Assembly: GCA_037447605.1 (NCBI GenBank)
Contig: CM074807.1
Coordinates: forward strand, 1,779,656-1,843,655
Direction: 5' to 3'
Length of the DNA: 64,000 nt
Origin: Zygnema circumcarinatum
Taxonomy: Eukaryota; Streptophyta; Zygnematophyceae; Zygnematales; Zygnemataceae
Shown one piece after another: positions 54,907-64,000 of this stretch. The translations under genes were made by a program, and so were the position numbers. The stretch's first letter is position 1, and every line of letters starts with the position of its first letter. Below the pieces are notes generated by a model. It ran no database searches. It was not told where the DNA came from and was given only the letters and a program-made list of their open reading frames with translations.

Positions 54907-55260
54907 GGCGGGCGGGAGAGCAGCTCGCGTGTCTCCTACGCGGCCTCCGGACGGCGAGCGCTGTCCGAACATGACCGTACGGCAACCTGTACGGGTGCTT
55001 GTACGGATAGTTATACAGTACTGTACCTCCATTTCCATGGCCATGGCGGCAGTGAGATGAGAGCCGTCCTCGAGGATGCTTAGCGGGCGGCATCTCCTGC
55101 TGCTGCCTGCCTGCTTGCCAGTCGCTGTGAGGCGCGGTTCGCATCCGCAATGTCATTTAATGATAATGATGATGATGATTTTCATTTCATTATCATTTTT
55201 TTTCTTTTTTCTTAACATTTTTTTTGTTTTTTATTATTATTTTTATTTATCTTGGCAGGG
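54907..55260. promoter_or_regulatory. DEG5 upstream region with GTAC cluster
   Basis: Five GTAC tetramers lie at about 54975-55026, 70-120 bp upstream of the DEG5 ATG, mainly GTACGG/CCGTAC. An AT-rich patch (ATG-AT repeats and T-runs, 55160-55250) follows. Confidence 0.45.
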
Positions 55261-56889
55261 CGGATGGCGAGTTTCTCCGGAACATTGCGGCAACGCGCAA
55301 TGGCTCTCCGCTCTTCAAACAGCTCGCTCCTTCCCTCCGTAACTTACGCGGTTTGGAGCTGCTGTAGGTGAAGAATTTCAGATGCGAAAAGTGCGCATGA
55401 CGAGCAGAAGGTTTGCACGCCAGTGAAGGCCTTTGAACGGCTTTCACCGCGCGTTCTCCCTCCCTCTTGCTTCTCCTGTCCCCTCTCCTCTTTGTCACGC
55501 GTTGTTACATGAACCGTGGTAACTTGTAATGTGTTTCTTGAAAATAGTGTTTGTTCGGTCGAATTTGTGCAACCCGGCATACAGTAAACTGGGCGGAAAG
55601 GCCTGTACTGCGGTTTTTCAGGCAGCCATTACGTGATGGTTTAGCACAGGACATGGGCACGAACGCGAACATTATGCGGATATTAATTTCCCGCGAGTTC
55701 CACCGTGGCGAGGGCGCAGGGAAGGACAGTAGCAACAACGCGAGGCGGGGCGCGGAGGGAAACGGCCGGGAGCCAGGCCAGGCCAGGCCAGGTTAGCAGC
55801 ACAGCCGCCCCCCAGCACAGTCGTCCCAGTGCGCCCCCCTGGCGCGACATCCCATCAACCCGCCCGCCCGCGCGCCACAACGGTTGGAAACACCCACAGC
55901 TGTTCGCGCGGTCGGTTCCCGGCCGACACGTGGCCTCGGCCCCCCCGTTCCGCAGCCTCCCCCGCCTCGCCTTGAACCGGCCGGATGGACTGTGCGTCTG
56001 TACGTCACCGGTCCGGGCCTGTCCAATAGTCGTCCGGGCAGGCGGGCCCCTGGGCGGGCGGGCGGGCGCACCGTGAGGTTGAAGCTTCCAGGTTGGTCGC
56101 GGCGTGCTCCGCCCGTGTGCCGTGTGCCGTGCGCCCGCGCGGGTCCACTCCGGCCCTCGACCGCTTGGGGAAGAAACCGCGCCGCGGCACGCGGCCCCCG
56201 CGGACTGGCCGCGTGACGTGGCCACGTCCGCGCCACGCGGCAGGCGGGGCCTCGCTCGCGGCTCGGCCGGTACTTCGGTGACGCGGCGGGCGGGCGGGCG
56301 GAGGCCACGTGGCGCCATTTTACGAGTTGAGAGATCGCATCGGACGGCGCAAGGCGGCCCTACCTTGACAAGGAGGCGGAGGCGGCGAACTTATTGACTG
56401 GCAGCCGCGCCAAGCTCGGACGGACCCGTCCGTACCGTACCGTACAGTACGGTGGCCAGCCAGCGGGCCGGGCCGGGCGAGGGCGGGCGGGCGGGGGGGC
56501 GGGCGATCGGCTGGACACTTCGGTACAAATTTCATTCAGAAGGCGTACCGTTCGTTCCCCGTTAAAACATGTTTTCCATCAAAGAAATACCCGTTCTGAG
56601 ATGCTGCTATGAAAATTCGATCGATCGATTTTAAAATCCACCACGTGTGCCCGGCGCTCCTCCGCACGTGCGAGCGGAGCTGCCTGGAAGGGGCGGCGCC
56701 GGTCCGGTCCGGCAGCGGGCGCTGACGTGGCGGGGCCCGCCACGCGGCAGGTTCGCGGGCACGTGCGGCCACGCCCGGTCGGCGCCGCCGCGGAGGGAGG
56801 GAGGGAGGTGAAGGCGGCGGAGGGCAGGAGGAGGTGGAGGAGAAGGCGAGGCGAGGCGAGGCGAGGCGAGGGGAGGGGAGGCGACAGCC
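55261..56889. promoter_or_regulatory. GC-rich intergenic region and promoter of the 290-residue ORF
   Basis: The stretch 55780-56320 is very GC-rich; long open frames there exist on several strands at once and lack domain signals. A GTAC cluster (four in about 20 bases at 56429-56450, more at 56523 and 56545), ACGTGG elements (about 56215, 56644, 56723) and a GGCGA repeat (56845-56870) lie before the ATG at 56890. Confidence 0.45.
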
Positions 56890-57762
56890 ATGGCGGCGGA
56901 GTCCGAGCATATGCGCGCGCTCATCGCGGAGTACAGCCGTCCCTCCGCCCTGCATGCGGGGTCCTGCAGCTGCGTGCCTCGCCTGGCGTCGCCATGGCTG
57001 GCTCATTCGAACTGCGCCTGTCTTGGGCTGTCTCCTGCGCTGCCGGAATTCCCGTCCGCCTTCGCTGCAGAGAGGCCGTACACGCACGCGCTGTTGCGCC
57101 AGCACGCGGCGCCGCTTGGGCTGAAGAGCTCGCTGGCGTCAGCGGGCGATGGTTGGAGTGCATGGCCGCTGGCAGGTCCTGGCGGCTTTCAGGCGGGCGA
57201 AACTTTAGGGCAACAATGGCAGCCTGACATGAGGAGTAGTCTTCCTGTATATTCTGAAGGAGAGGCGCGCTCTTTGGCCATGGAGGAGGTTGCAGGGAGA
57301 GAAGAGGGCAGGTGGACGAATTGGTGCTGGAAAGCGCAGAACGGAGAGGGCGAGGAGCTCAGTACAATGGAAGAGGATACCTCGGAGGTGCAGGTGGCCG
57401 GCTGGCTCCTCGACATGCCGCTGGAGGATGCTTCAAACCCATGTCATGAAAACTGCAGCAGAGCGGTGGGAAGCAGCTGCATGGCGGAAGAGTACTCGTG
57501 GCAAGAGCAGCGCTGTGTTCTTCGAGGGGGAGAGAGTTCCTGGACGGGGCGGAAGGCCAGCGGGGAAGCAATGGAGGGGTTGGCTCAGGAGAGAGGAGTG
57601 ATTGACGAGGAGCAGGGAGGGAATGACATGGCGGCATTTTGGCGCACGCTGGCGGAGGAGTGGGCGTGTGAGCTTGAACTTGGGGGAGACACGCGGGAGA
57701 TGGAATCTGAATTGAAGTACTGGGGACCAGGCAGCCGCCTCTGCACCAGCCATGCTCTTTGA
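56890..57762 (+). CDS. Intronless 290-residue protein of unknown function
   Basis: A single open frame from an ATG with a favourable context (GCCATGG) in a CpG-rich promoter setting. I do not recognise it. The N-terminal third is Ala/Pro/Leu/Cys-rich (HAGSCSCVPRLASPW), the rest is acidic and Trp-rich (WTNWCWKAQNGEGEEL, VAGWLLDMPLEDA, FWRTLAEEWACELEL). No signal peptide, membrane segment or catalytic motif is apparent. The antisense frames are probably shadows. It stands out because all other genes here are intron-rich. It could be a lineage-specific gene, a retrogene, or a chance frame in GC-rich DNA. Confidence 0.5.
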   Translation: MAAESEHMRALIAEYSRPSALHAGSCSCVPRLASPWLAHSNCACLGLSPALPEFPSAFAAERPYTHALLRQHAAPLGLKSSLASAGDGWSAWPLAGPGGFQAGETLGQQWQPDMRSSLPVYSEGEARSLAMEEVAGREEGRWTNWCWKAQNGEGEELSTMEEDTSEVQVAGWLLDMPLEDASNPCHENCSRAVGSSCMAEEYSWQEQRCVLRGGESSWTGRKASGEAMEGLAQERGVIDEEQGGNDMAAFWRTLAEEWACELELGGDTREMESELKYWGPGSRLCTSHAL

Positions 57763-58712
57763 CGCTGAAAGGGGGAGGGATTAGAACGGTATTCCGCTTC
57801 CCCGCTCTCCCAACAGAGCTATCTCTGGCCACTCCGTCCGTGGCCAATAAGGAGAGTGATCGCCTGTACATATGCACCCTTGTGAAATAGCTTTGGCAGT
57901 GGCTTTGGTTTGCTCTTGGAATGCTTCGGTGTCTGAGATGACTTTGGTTTTTGCTCAGGGCAGTTGGCGCCCCCCTAACGATTATTGGAGTTGTACTCGC
58001 TCTTCCTTTTATGCTGAGGAGACAGCTGCTGTAAATATTGCGCAAAGGCATTTGTGATTTCCGCGCCTGTGCAGACTTGATGTCGTTCCTTTCCATGGTT
58101 CAGATTTCCCCCTTGTGGCTATGTCCCATGCCGGACAAACTTTTCTGTTTACAACACGTATCTCTCTCTAATACCAAATGTGGCATGCTTTGTCATCTTG
58201 GCCGCTTGTGCTGCCATTTTTGAGGGTCTATGAGAGTACTCAATGCGGAGCACACATCTGTCAAACGCGTTCACACGTGTCTGTTGACAGAAGACTTGGA
58301 CATGGACACCTTTTTTAAAGGAAAAAGAGGCCAAAGGTAAGGAAAACAAGGGGCATAGATTAAGCTTCACACAAAGGAAGGCACCACTCACGAGAGGCAG
58401 CATTAAAAAACGCAACTGAAGAACGGGAGATTAAGAAGAAAAAGGTGGTTTTGCAGTATTTGTCAGATTGGACTCTCTGCAGTCGGTTGAGCTGCACCCA
58501 AGTAGGTGCCCCTGCGAGCATGTGAAAGGGCACTGTATTTAATGATACACGACCTCGGATACGATTGGTACAACTGCCGCCGTCAGGGGAGCGACTGAAA
58601 TGGTAAGAGTACAGGGGTTAACTCTTCAGAAAGAGAGAGGGCCGGCCAGGAAAACATGGTGCAAAAAACGGTCATGATATGTACAGAATCTTCCAATTCG
58701 GTGCAGAAAAGT
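57763..58712. other. Convergent spacer, no supported gene
   Basis: 3' flank of the 290-residue ORF and of the enoyl-CoA hydratase gene. No conserved coding or repeat structure seen. Confidence 0.4.
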
Positions 58713-60673
58713 CTACAGCCTCGCGTGAACCTTGTTGCCTGCTTTTGCTCGGCCTGCAATGAATCGCTGCATGGCTTCAAAGTCTTCTGGCTTCATCGTG
58801 GAGTAGTATTGATGGGCCCTCTCCTGGACACGCACGACAAGTACAGAGCTTTAAAAAAAATGCATATTGAGATAATTTGAGTTTCAGGCTGTCTAAGTCG
58901 CAAGAGGACTAAACACAACGGTCAGCTTCGCGCGTCGCACATTGTTTGACACTCAAAATATATCATTGGTAATGAGGAAAGCTGCCTGCTTACTCCATTC
59001 CTTTCAATGTACGCCTTACTTTTGAACTGACTTGTCTTGGATACATCTCGTGCTGCTCCAAGCACAAACTCATCAGCGACAATACATCAAGACTTTCCTG
59101 TACCACGGGTACAATCCTCCAGCTTCATTTCTCGATACAACAATGTCCGCTACATGCCATCTCAAACAGTCTTCACGGATGCAAGCAATCACTGAAGGAA
59201 GACAATCCAAGAAATCAGCAAGCCTCCACGTCCAGCAAACAGCAAACAGCAACCTGTAAGGTCGATCACTTCCATGCCCTTGAAGCACGCGCGACATCTT
59301 TGAGAAGCTTCCGCCCTCAGTTTCCTCACCTTCTCCAGCTTGCGGCCGTCCGCAAGGGCGAGGCCGAGGCCGTCGTTGAGCACCGCCTTGTAGCGCCGCA
59401 CGAGGTCCCGCCGGTTGCTGTTCAGCATCTCTGCGACCTCGCGCGCTGCTTTCAGGAGGTCGCCGGGCGGCGCGAGGCGGCTCACAAGGCCCCACCGCTC
59501 CGCTGTCTCCGCGTCGATGGGAGCCGCAGTCAAAGAAACTTCTCGAGCTCGGTTGGCTCCAATCATGCGAGGAAGCTTCTGAGAAAGTCCCCACGAAGGG
59601 AAAATTCCAAACCTGGAGACCGAGGCAAAATGAGCTTCCGTCCTCGGCTTCTACAGAGATTCATGAATGAAGAATCATTTCCAGTAAGGTTGTCTGTTGC
59701 CTGTGGAGATGAAAAGCTTATGCAAATGCGAGCTTGGAAGGCATGTCAAGCATGCTACTATTCTCCACTTTTACACGTGCGTTTTATGTATATCCGCTAT
59801 GTTTTAAAAAGAAGAAACAGCGAGGTGAAAAACCGTATACAAAGAAACATACTTCTGAGACACGGGAGACTCACTTGGCATGTGTATCTGCAAATTTGGC
59901 GGTCGTACTCGCAATTAGAATATCGCACGCCAATGCAATCTCAAATCCCGCTGTAATGGCGTGGCCGTTGATCGCTCCAATAATGGGAACAGGGCAGAGC
60001 TCCATCTGAACCACAGGGTCTTCGTCCGCATTCTTCACGTCGCCTTTGAACACCGACTGAGCCGCTGTCAAGTCCTGCAAAGGGAGCCGCCAACAATTCA
60101 AGCAGGGCTCTACAATCAGCCGACAGAAAAATCACATATACCCAATTTTTAGGCTTTAAAATCGTGAAGGACTTCACATTTTCAAAAATTGCATGACCAG
60201 ACAAGCTGATAATAGCTCAACTTGAAACAAGAAAATGGGAAGGTCTGTAAAGGAGGCTCAATTCAAGAAATTCAAATTGTAAATAGACTCAAACATCAAA
60301 GATTTTTCATTTCCGGTTCTCCTTTTTTCTCCCCTCCAGCATGGCCAAACAGACGCTATTCCGACCAATGCACCTCCGCTGCAACTCTTTCGCAATTCCC
60401 AAAAAAAATAAAAGTCTCAGAATGAGAGCGATTCCACATGCTGAGGCGCACCACTCCCGCGCAGAAGGCTCTCCCCGCGCCGGTGAGGATGATGGCGGCG
60501 AGGGCGGGGTCCTGCGAGAGCGCGGCGAAGGCCCGCGCCATGTCGACCATCATGGCGCGCGTCAGCGCGTTCAGGGCGCGCGGGCGGCTGATGGTGACGA
60601 TGGCGAGCCATGGCTCCGGCCGCTCCACGCAGATGCTCCCCGTCGCCTCCTCCCCCCCTCCTCCGCCCGCCAT
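58713..60673 (-). CDS. ECHIA: Peroxisomal enoyl-CoA hydratase/isomerase family protein (ECHIA-like)
   Basis: Monofunctional crotonase-fold protein of peroxisomal beta-oxidation, like Arabidopsis At4g16210. Exons: 60673-60452, 60074-59875, 59612-59330, 58823-58713; 271 residues. Features: RPRALNALTRAMMVDMA, oxyanion-hole loop AFCAGVDLTAA, INGHAITAGFEIALACD with the first catalytic Glu (residue 119), KFGIFPSWGLSQKLPRMIGA, and a C-terminus HQYYSTMKPEDFEAMQRF ending ARL, a peroxisomal PTS1. The second catalytic Glu of classical hydratases (QPEI region) is absent, as in the Arabidopsis homologue, so an isomerase or altered hydratase activity is possible. The ATG at 60673 is chosen because family homology begins soon after; in-frame codons continue upstream without a stop, so a longer N-terminus cannot be excluded. 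Confidence 0.9.
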
Positions 60674-62380
60674 GGCCTCCTCCTCCTCCTGCCGCCCTCC
60701 CCCACCGCTCCGCCCTGCGAGTGGCGACGCGAAGGCACGCGCTGGGGAGGAGGCGATGGGGCGACGAGCTCGTGCGGCTGTCTCAGGGTTGACCAGGGTC
60801 ATGGATGACACCTCGCGACCAGTGACCATGACTCGCGAGCCCCCTTTGGGACTTTCATGCAACGATCTTTGGGGAGCAAACTTTCTGATGGCTTGAAGCA
60901 TTGTGCTTAAAGGAACAACACCGGTAATACCGTTAGTAATTTGCGTAGATTCCTTGTCATGTGTGCTTTTCCTTGTTTGTTTCCTTTGTCGGGGTTGTTT
61001 TTCCATTCGCAATTTCTACTGTTCGTTTTCTTTCCGTTGCAGGTGTTCTCGTAAGGCCGTGTTCACTTCACTGTTGCGAGTGAGGCTCTACGAAGGAAGA
61101 CAGTTCATGTAAAGAAGTCTAAATTTTCTGGAGAAGGCGGACCCTTCACCATGCCTTCGACCCCGCGGTCTCATTATTTTGCGAACTAGAGCAGCACACC
61201 ACAACCATCGCACCCTCACAGTTCTGCATTGGAGTACAAAACTCGTTGCAGTTTGCATCAGCAAGTCGGCCGCGGGATCCCTAAGGTTGCCATTTAACCA
61301 CCTTGGCACTCAAGCAGTAGGCCCTTAACTAGAATTTTTGAAAACGCCGCCTGGTCATACTCTTGCATTCAGACCGGTTGGTCACTTTCAGGTAGTCGAA
61401 GTTCAGTGTTGCTCGGTCATGCCTCGTGCCGCGTGGTTCAGCCATGCCCAGTTCCGCTCACACAGTTCTTCTCAGTGTTTTTGGTTAGCTTCAGTGAGGG
61501 AGGGTCTCAACTCTCACTGAAGGCATCCTGTTAAGCGAAAACCAATAACGTTTTGCAATGTTTGCAGATTTGGAGGCGTGGCATGCTCTGATTGTTGCAA
61601 TCTAGACAAAGTTACACTCGATGGATTCCCACCCTTAGCCCATTCCGTGCCTTTTGTGCTTGGTCTGCTTGGCTGTCAAAGAGGGTCGGACAGAAACTCT
61701 CCATGGCCACTCTGTTCGATGCATGCCCCCTGATGAATGCAACATGCCCTTCCATACATCACTAGCAAACGCTCGCCCTCCCTTTGAACCTCCAGGGCTC
61801 CTTCTACAACGAGGGTACTGACAATTTTTAAGTCCAACACCTTAAGTCAAACACGCCTGTGCCATAGAAAGCAATAAGTTCGCCTCTGATCCCCAACAAC
61901 ATTTTCCACGATACACATAATCAAACTCCCAAACCAAAACCAGAACGAGCAACTTGGCAATGTTTGGTGAACAATGCTCTCCCTCTAAGAGCAGCAATTT
62001 GCTTCCACGGGTCAGGAGCACAGCAAGTGCCATGTGCCCACCATCAGAGCTGACTGCATGCTTGCCATCCCACAGCCTTACCTCCCACGACCATCTCTGC
62101 CAACACCATTCCCTTGCACAATGCTGGTAGTCTTGTACACAAATTTGCCATTAAACAAGGATTCACAATGCCAACAAGTACAAAAAAAATCCTGACTCAA
62201 GGATTCTTTTGGGGTAGACTTTCCCAGGAAGAGAAGCACCCCTTTCAACTGCCAGAGGGGAAATTGCTATGTATGCCTTCAAATCTGCCTTTGACAAAAC
62301 TGGAGCTGATCCAAGTCCCACCCCAACCTCACCGTATACGACGTGTCCTCCGCATGAAGGTGTCCATGAAAGGAGAGCGT
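60674..62380. other. Spacer between ECHIA-like and SEC23 genes
   Basis: Promoter and 5' UTR of the ECHIA-like gene and 3' flank of SEC23. A possible decayed MITE end (TTTTTAAGTCCAACACC) occurs near 61829. No gene seen. Confidence 0.4.
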
Positions 62381-64000
62381 CTACCTGACAGGATTGGGAT
62401 CAGGAGGAACGAGCCGCAAGCTACGTAGCCATTCACAAAAACTCGTCTCGTCCGTTGGAGGAAGATTCGCTTTCAAACGGTTTCGCTCGTCAGGCCGTAA
62501 CTCCCTCAATGGGGGGAACCTTGTTTCCTGCGATGGTGAGACACCCACACAGACTTCCGCTCTCAGAGGATACCTTCCCTACAAGCGACGTCCCTGTATA
62601 CAGTGTGAGCTACAGACGCAAGGCTTTTGCTGTTGCAACACCATTTCCTCGGTTACAAACAATTGACCTTCTGCACACCGTGCTTTTGAGCTGTGTAGCT
62701 TTGAGAAAACCAAGATCGTCATCCTGGGGCAAGATAGATCTCGTGAAAGCTGGCTTCCACCGTTGATTACAACAACAACTCAAGTAATCTCCAGGAGATT
62801 TTCCACAAGAAAAAAGCTCCTTCACTCATTATCCACCATCAACAATCGGACAAGTTGTCGGATGCATTTGTTCGAATGATGTGACATACACTGGGAGAAA
62901 GGGCCGCAATCGACACTACACTCACCTGGTCTGCAGGAGAATCTCTATGGGCTGGAATGAGGCGGGATACAAGGTACCGCGCAGGGGATGTGCCCTCCTG
63001 CACAATAGCAAGGCAAAAGCCAAGCCCGTTTGTAGAATTAGCGAGAAGGGCGTGGCCTTGAAATTCATTCGACAAAATACGAGCGTACGAGCGGTGCTAC
63101 CAAATTTTAACGTGTGTTTTAATCTGCCTGAGTAACCCATCCGTTGCTTCTCTAAGCCTATGCAGCCGACTGGCAAAAGGACTGGACCCTGACCAGCATC
63201 CTTGTTCATCTCTGCTCCAAGTTGTTCGACAACATCTCACTAATTTTCATGCGTCGGAACATCCGCGAGCCCGTCTACTAACTTGCAAACCAGCAGAATG
63301 GCTGTGTTTAAGACATGCTGCGGCGTTAGGTGCACAATGTGCTCACCCTGAATGAGAGGCAACGAGGAGACGGGAAACGGTTGCGAGAGAGTTCCTCCAC
63401 TACTGCCTTGCAAGCTGCATCTGCAGCTGCGCGTCTTACAGGGTCAGCTGCAAGATTCGCTCCCTGCATCACCTCCCACCAGCCCTAACACATGAGGTAG
63501 TTCCTTTCCAAATGGTCAAATGTCTCTCACTAGCTCAGAATACCTTGTAGATAATCTGCAAACGAGGAACCCATCAGCAACGCAACTCCATACGGACATG
63601 TTTGAGGTGCAGGCAGTTCAAATGGCCCGTGTAGCCAAACTTAGTTTCTCACGGGTAACAAAAGCTCACGAATTTACCATCCAGGTGAAGATGTCCGTGC
63701 CGTGATCCATGACCAGTGCGTTTTCTGAGTGCAGCGCGAGGTCATAGGGAGGAATCTCCTGCAGCCCTACTCCCTGTCGGAAGAGCAGCAGCTGAGGAAG
63801 GAGCATCCGCAGGGCCACATAGAGGTCTGCCCGCAGGAAGAGGGAGCGCAGAACAGCGCGCTCATCTTCATGGCCCACAATGCCTCCAAGCAATGGCCCG
63901 CGGTGTAAGTGGTAGAGCGTCTCCACCAGCCTACAACATTTGAAACTCAGCGAGAATGAGATAGAATACTCAAGTGGCTGACACTCACAGCTGAAAAAAT
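62381..64000 (-). CDS. SEC23: SEC23-like COPII coat protein, C-terminal part (gene continues beyond the right edge)
   Basis: SEC23 with SEC24 forms the inner COPII coat and acts as GTPase activator for SAR1 in ER export. Visible exons on the minus strand: 63930-63678, 63463-63347, 62997-62926, 62527-62381 (stop TAG at 62381-62383); phases agree. The first visible exon encodes the end of the helical domain and start of the gelsolin domain (LYHLHRGPLLGGIVGHEDER, then RADLYVALRMLLPQ, PPYDLALHSENALVMDHGTD). Next come ADAACKAVVEELSRNRFPSP, the SEC23 signature ARYLVSRLIPAHRDSPADQ, and SFCEWLRSLRLVPPDPNP at the end. The HGTDIFTWM gelsolin segment is intact. Upstream exons (zinc finger, trunk, arginine finger) lie off-window, so GAP function cannot be judged. 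Confidence 0.9.

Noticed and set aside
55683-56397. Overlapping open frames up to 211 residues on both strands
   Set aside because: Extreme GC content depletes stop codons in all frames; compositions are Arg/Pro/Ala shadows with no domain or splice signals.
61815-61860. Further copy of the MITE (TTTTTAAGTCCAACACC)
   Set aside because: Only one degraded end of about 20 bp is similar; no matching opposite terminus or TA duplication was found.

Overview
The window is nuclear DNA from a land plant, most likely a seed-free one (bryophyte, lycophyte or fern grade). This rests on intron-rich GT-AG genes with GC-rich, CpG-rich first exons, on plant-specific or plastid proteins (fused dehydroquinate dehydratase-shikimate dehydrogenase, demethylphylloquinone methyltransferase, thylakoid-lumen Deg5, peroxisomal enoyl-CoA hydratase), and on degenerate plant-type Copia and MULE/FAR1 transposons. 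The species cannot be named from the sequence alone. I rebuilt exon chains by hand from protein conservation, splice signals and reading phase; the phases close exactly in every complete gene model.

Left part (1-29,311), gene-dense: PRP40C-like splicing factor (minus, runs off the left edge); a plastid-type SLOG/DprA-like Rossmann protein (plus, 4522-7082); phosphomevalonate kinase (plus, 8016-12433); a 1157-residue PXA-PX-Nexin_C sorting nexin (minus, 20481-13338); and the bifunctional DHD-SDH of the shikimate pathway (plus, 23329-29311).

Middle (29,312-41,333), a transposon nest: a decayed MULE transposase pseudogene; two short TG...CA elements in opposite orientation, each with its own 5-bp target duplication; a decayed Copia element on the minus strand (LTR edge, polypurine tract, RNase H, RT) that has swallowed a genomic protein-kinase fragment, part of which is then tandemly triplicated; and a 10-N assembly gap flanked by two apparently identical 1414-bp copies, very probably an unmerged contig overlap.

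Right part (41,334-64,000), gene-dense again: menG-type methyltransferase (plus), SRRM1/SRm160-like PWI-RS splicing protein (plus), Deg5 protease (minus), an intronless 290-residue ORF of unknown function (plus), peroxisomal enoyl-CoA hydratase with a PTS1 (minus), and the C-terminal half of a SEC23 COPII coat protein (minus, runs off the right edge).

The genes do not form an operon-like unit. They are housekeeping genes of splicing, isoprenoid, aromatic and phylloquinone synthesis, thylakoid proteolysis, peroxisomal beta-oxidation and ER export. Recurrent themes outside the genes are clusters of GTAC-core motifs close upstream of several start codons, a TA-duplicating MITE family, and very long pyrimidine microsatellites.
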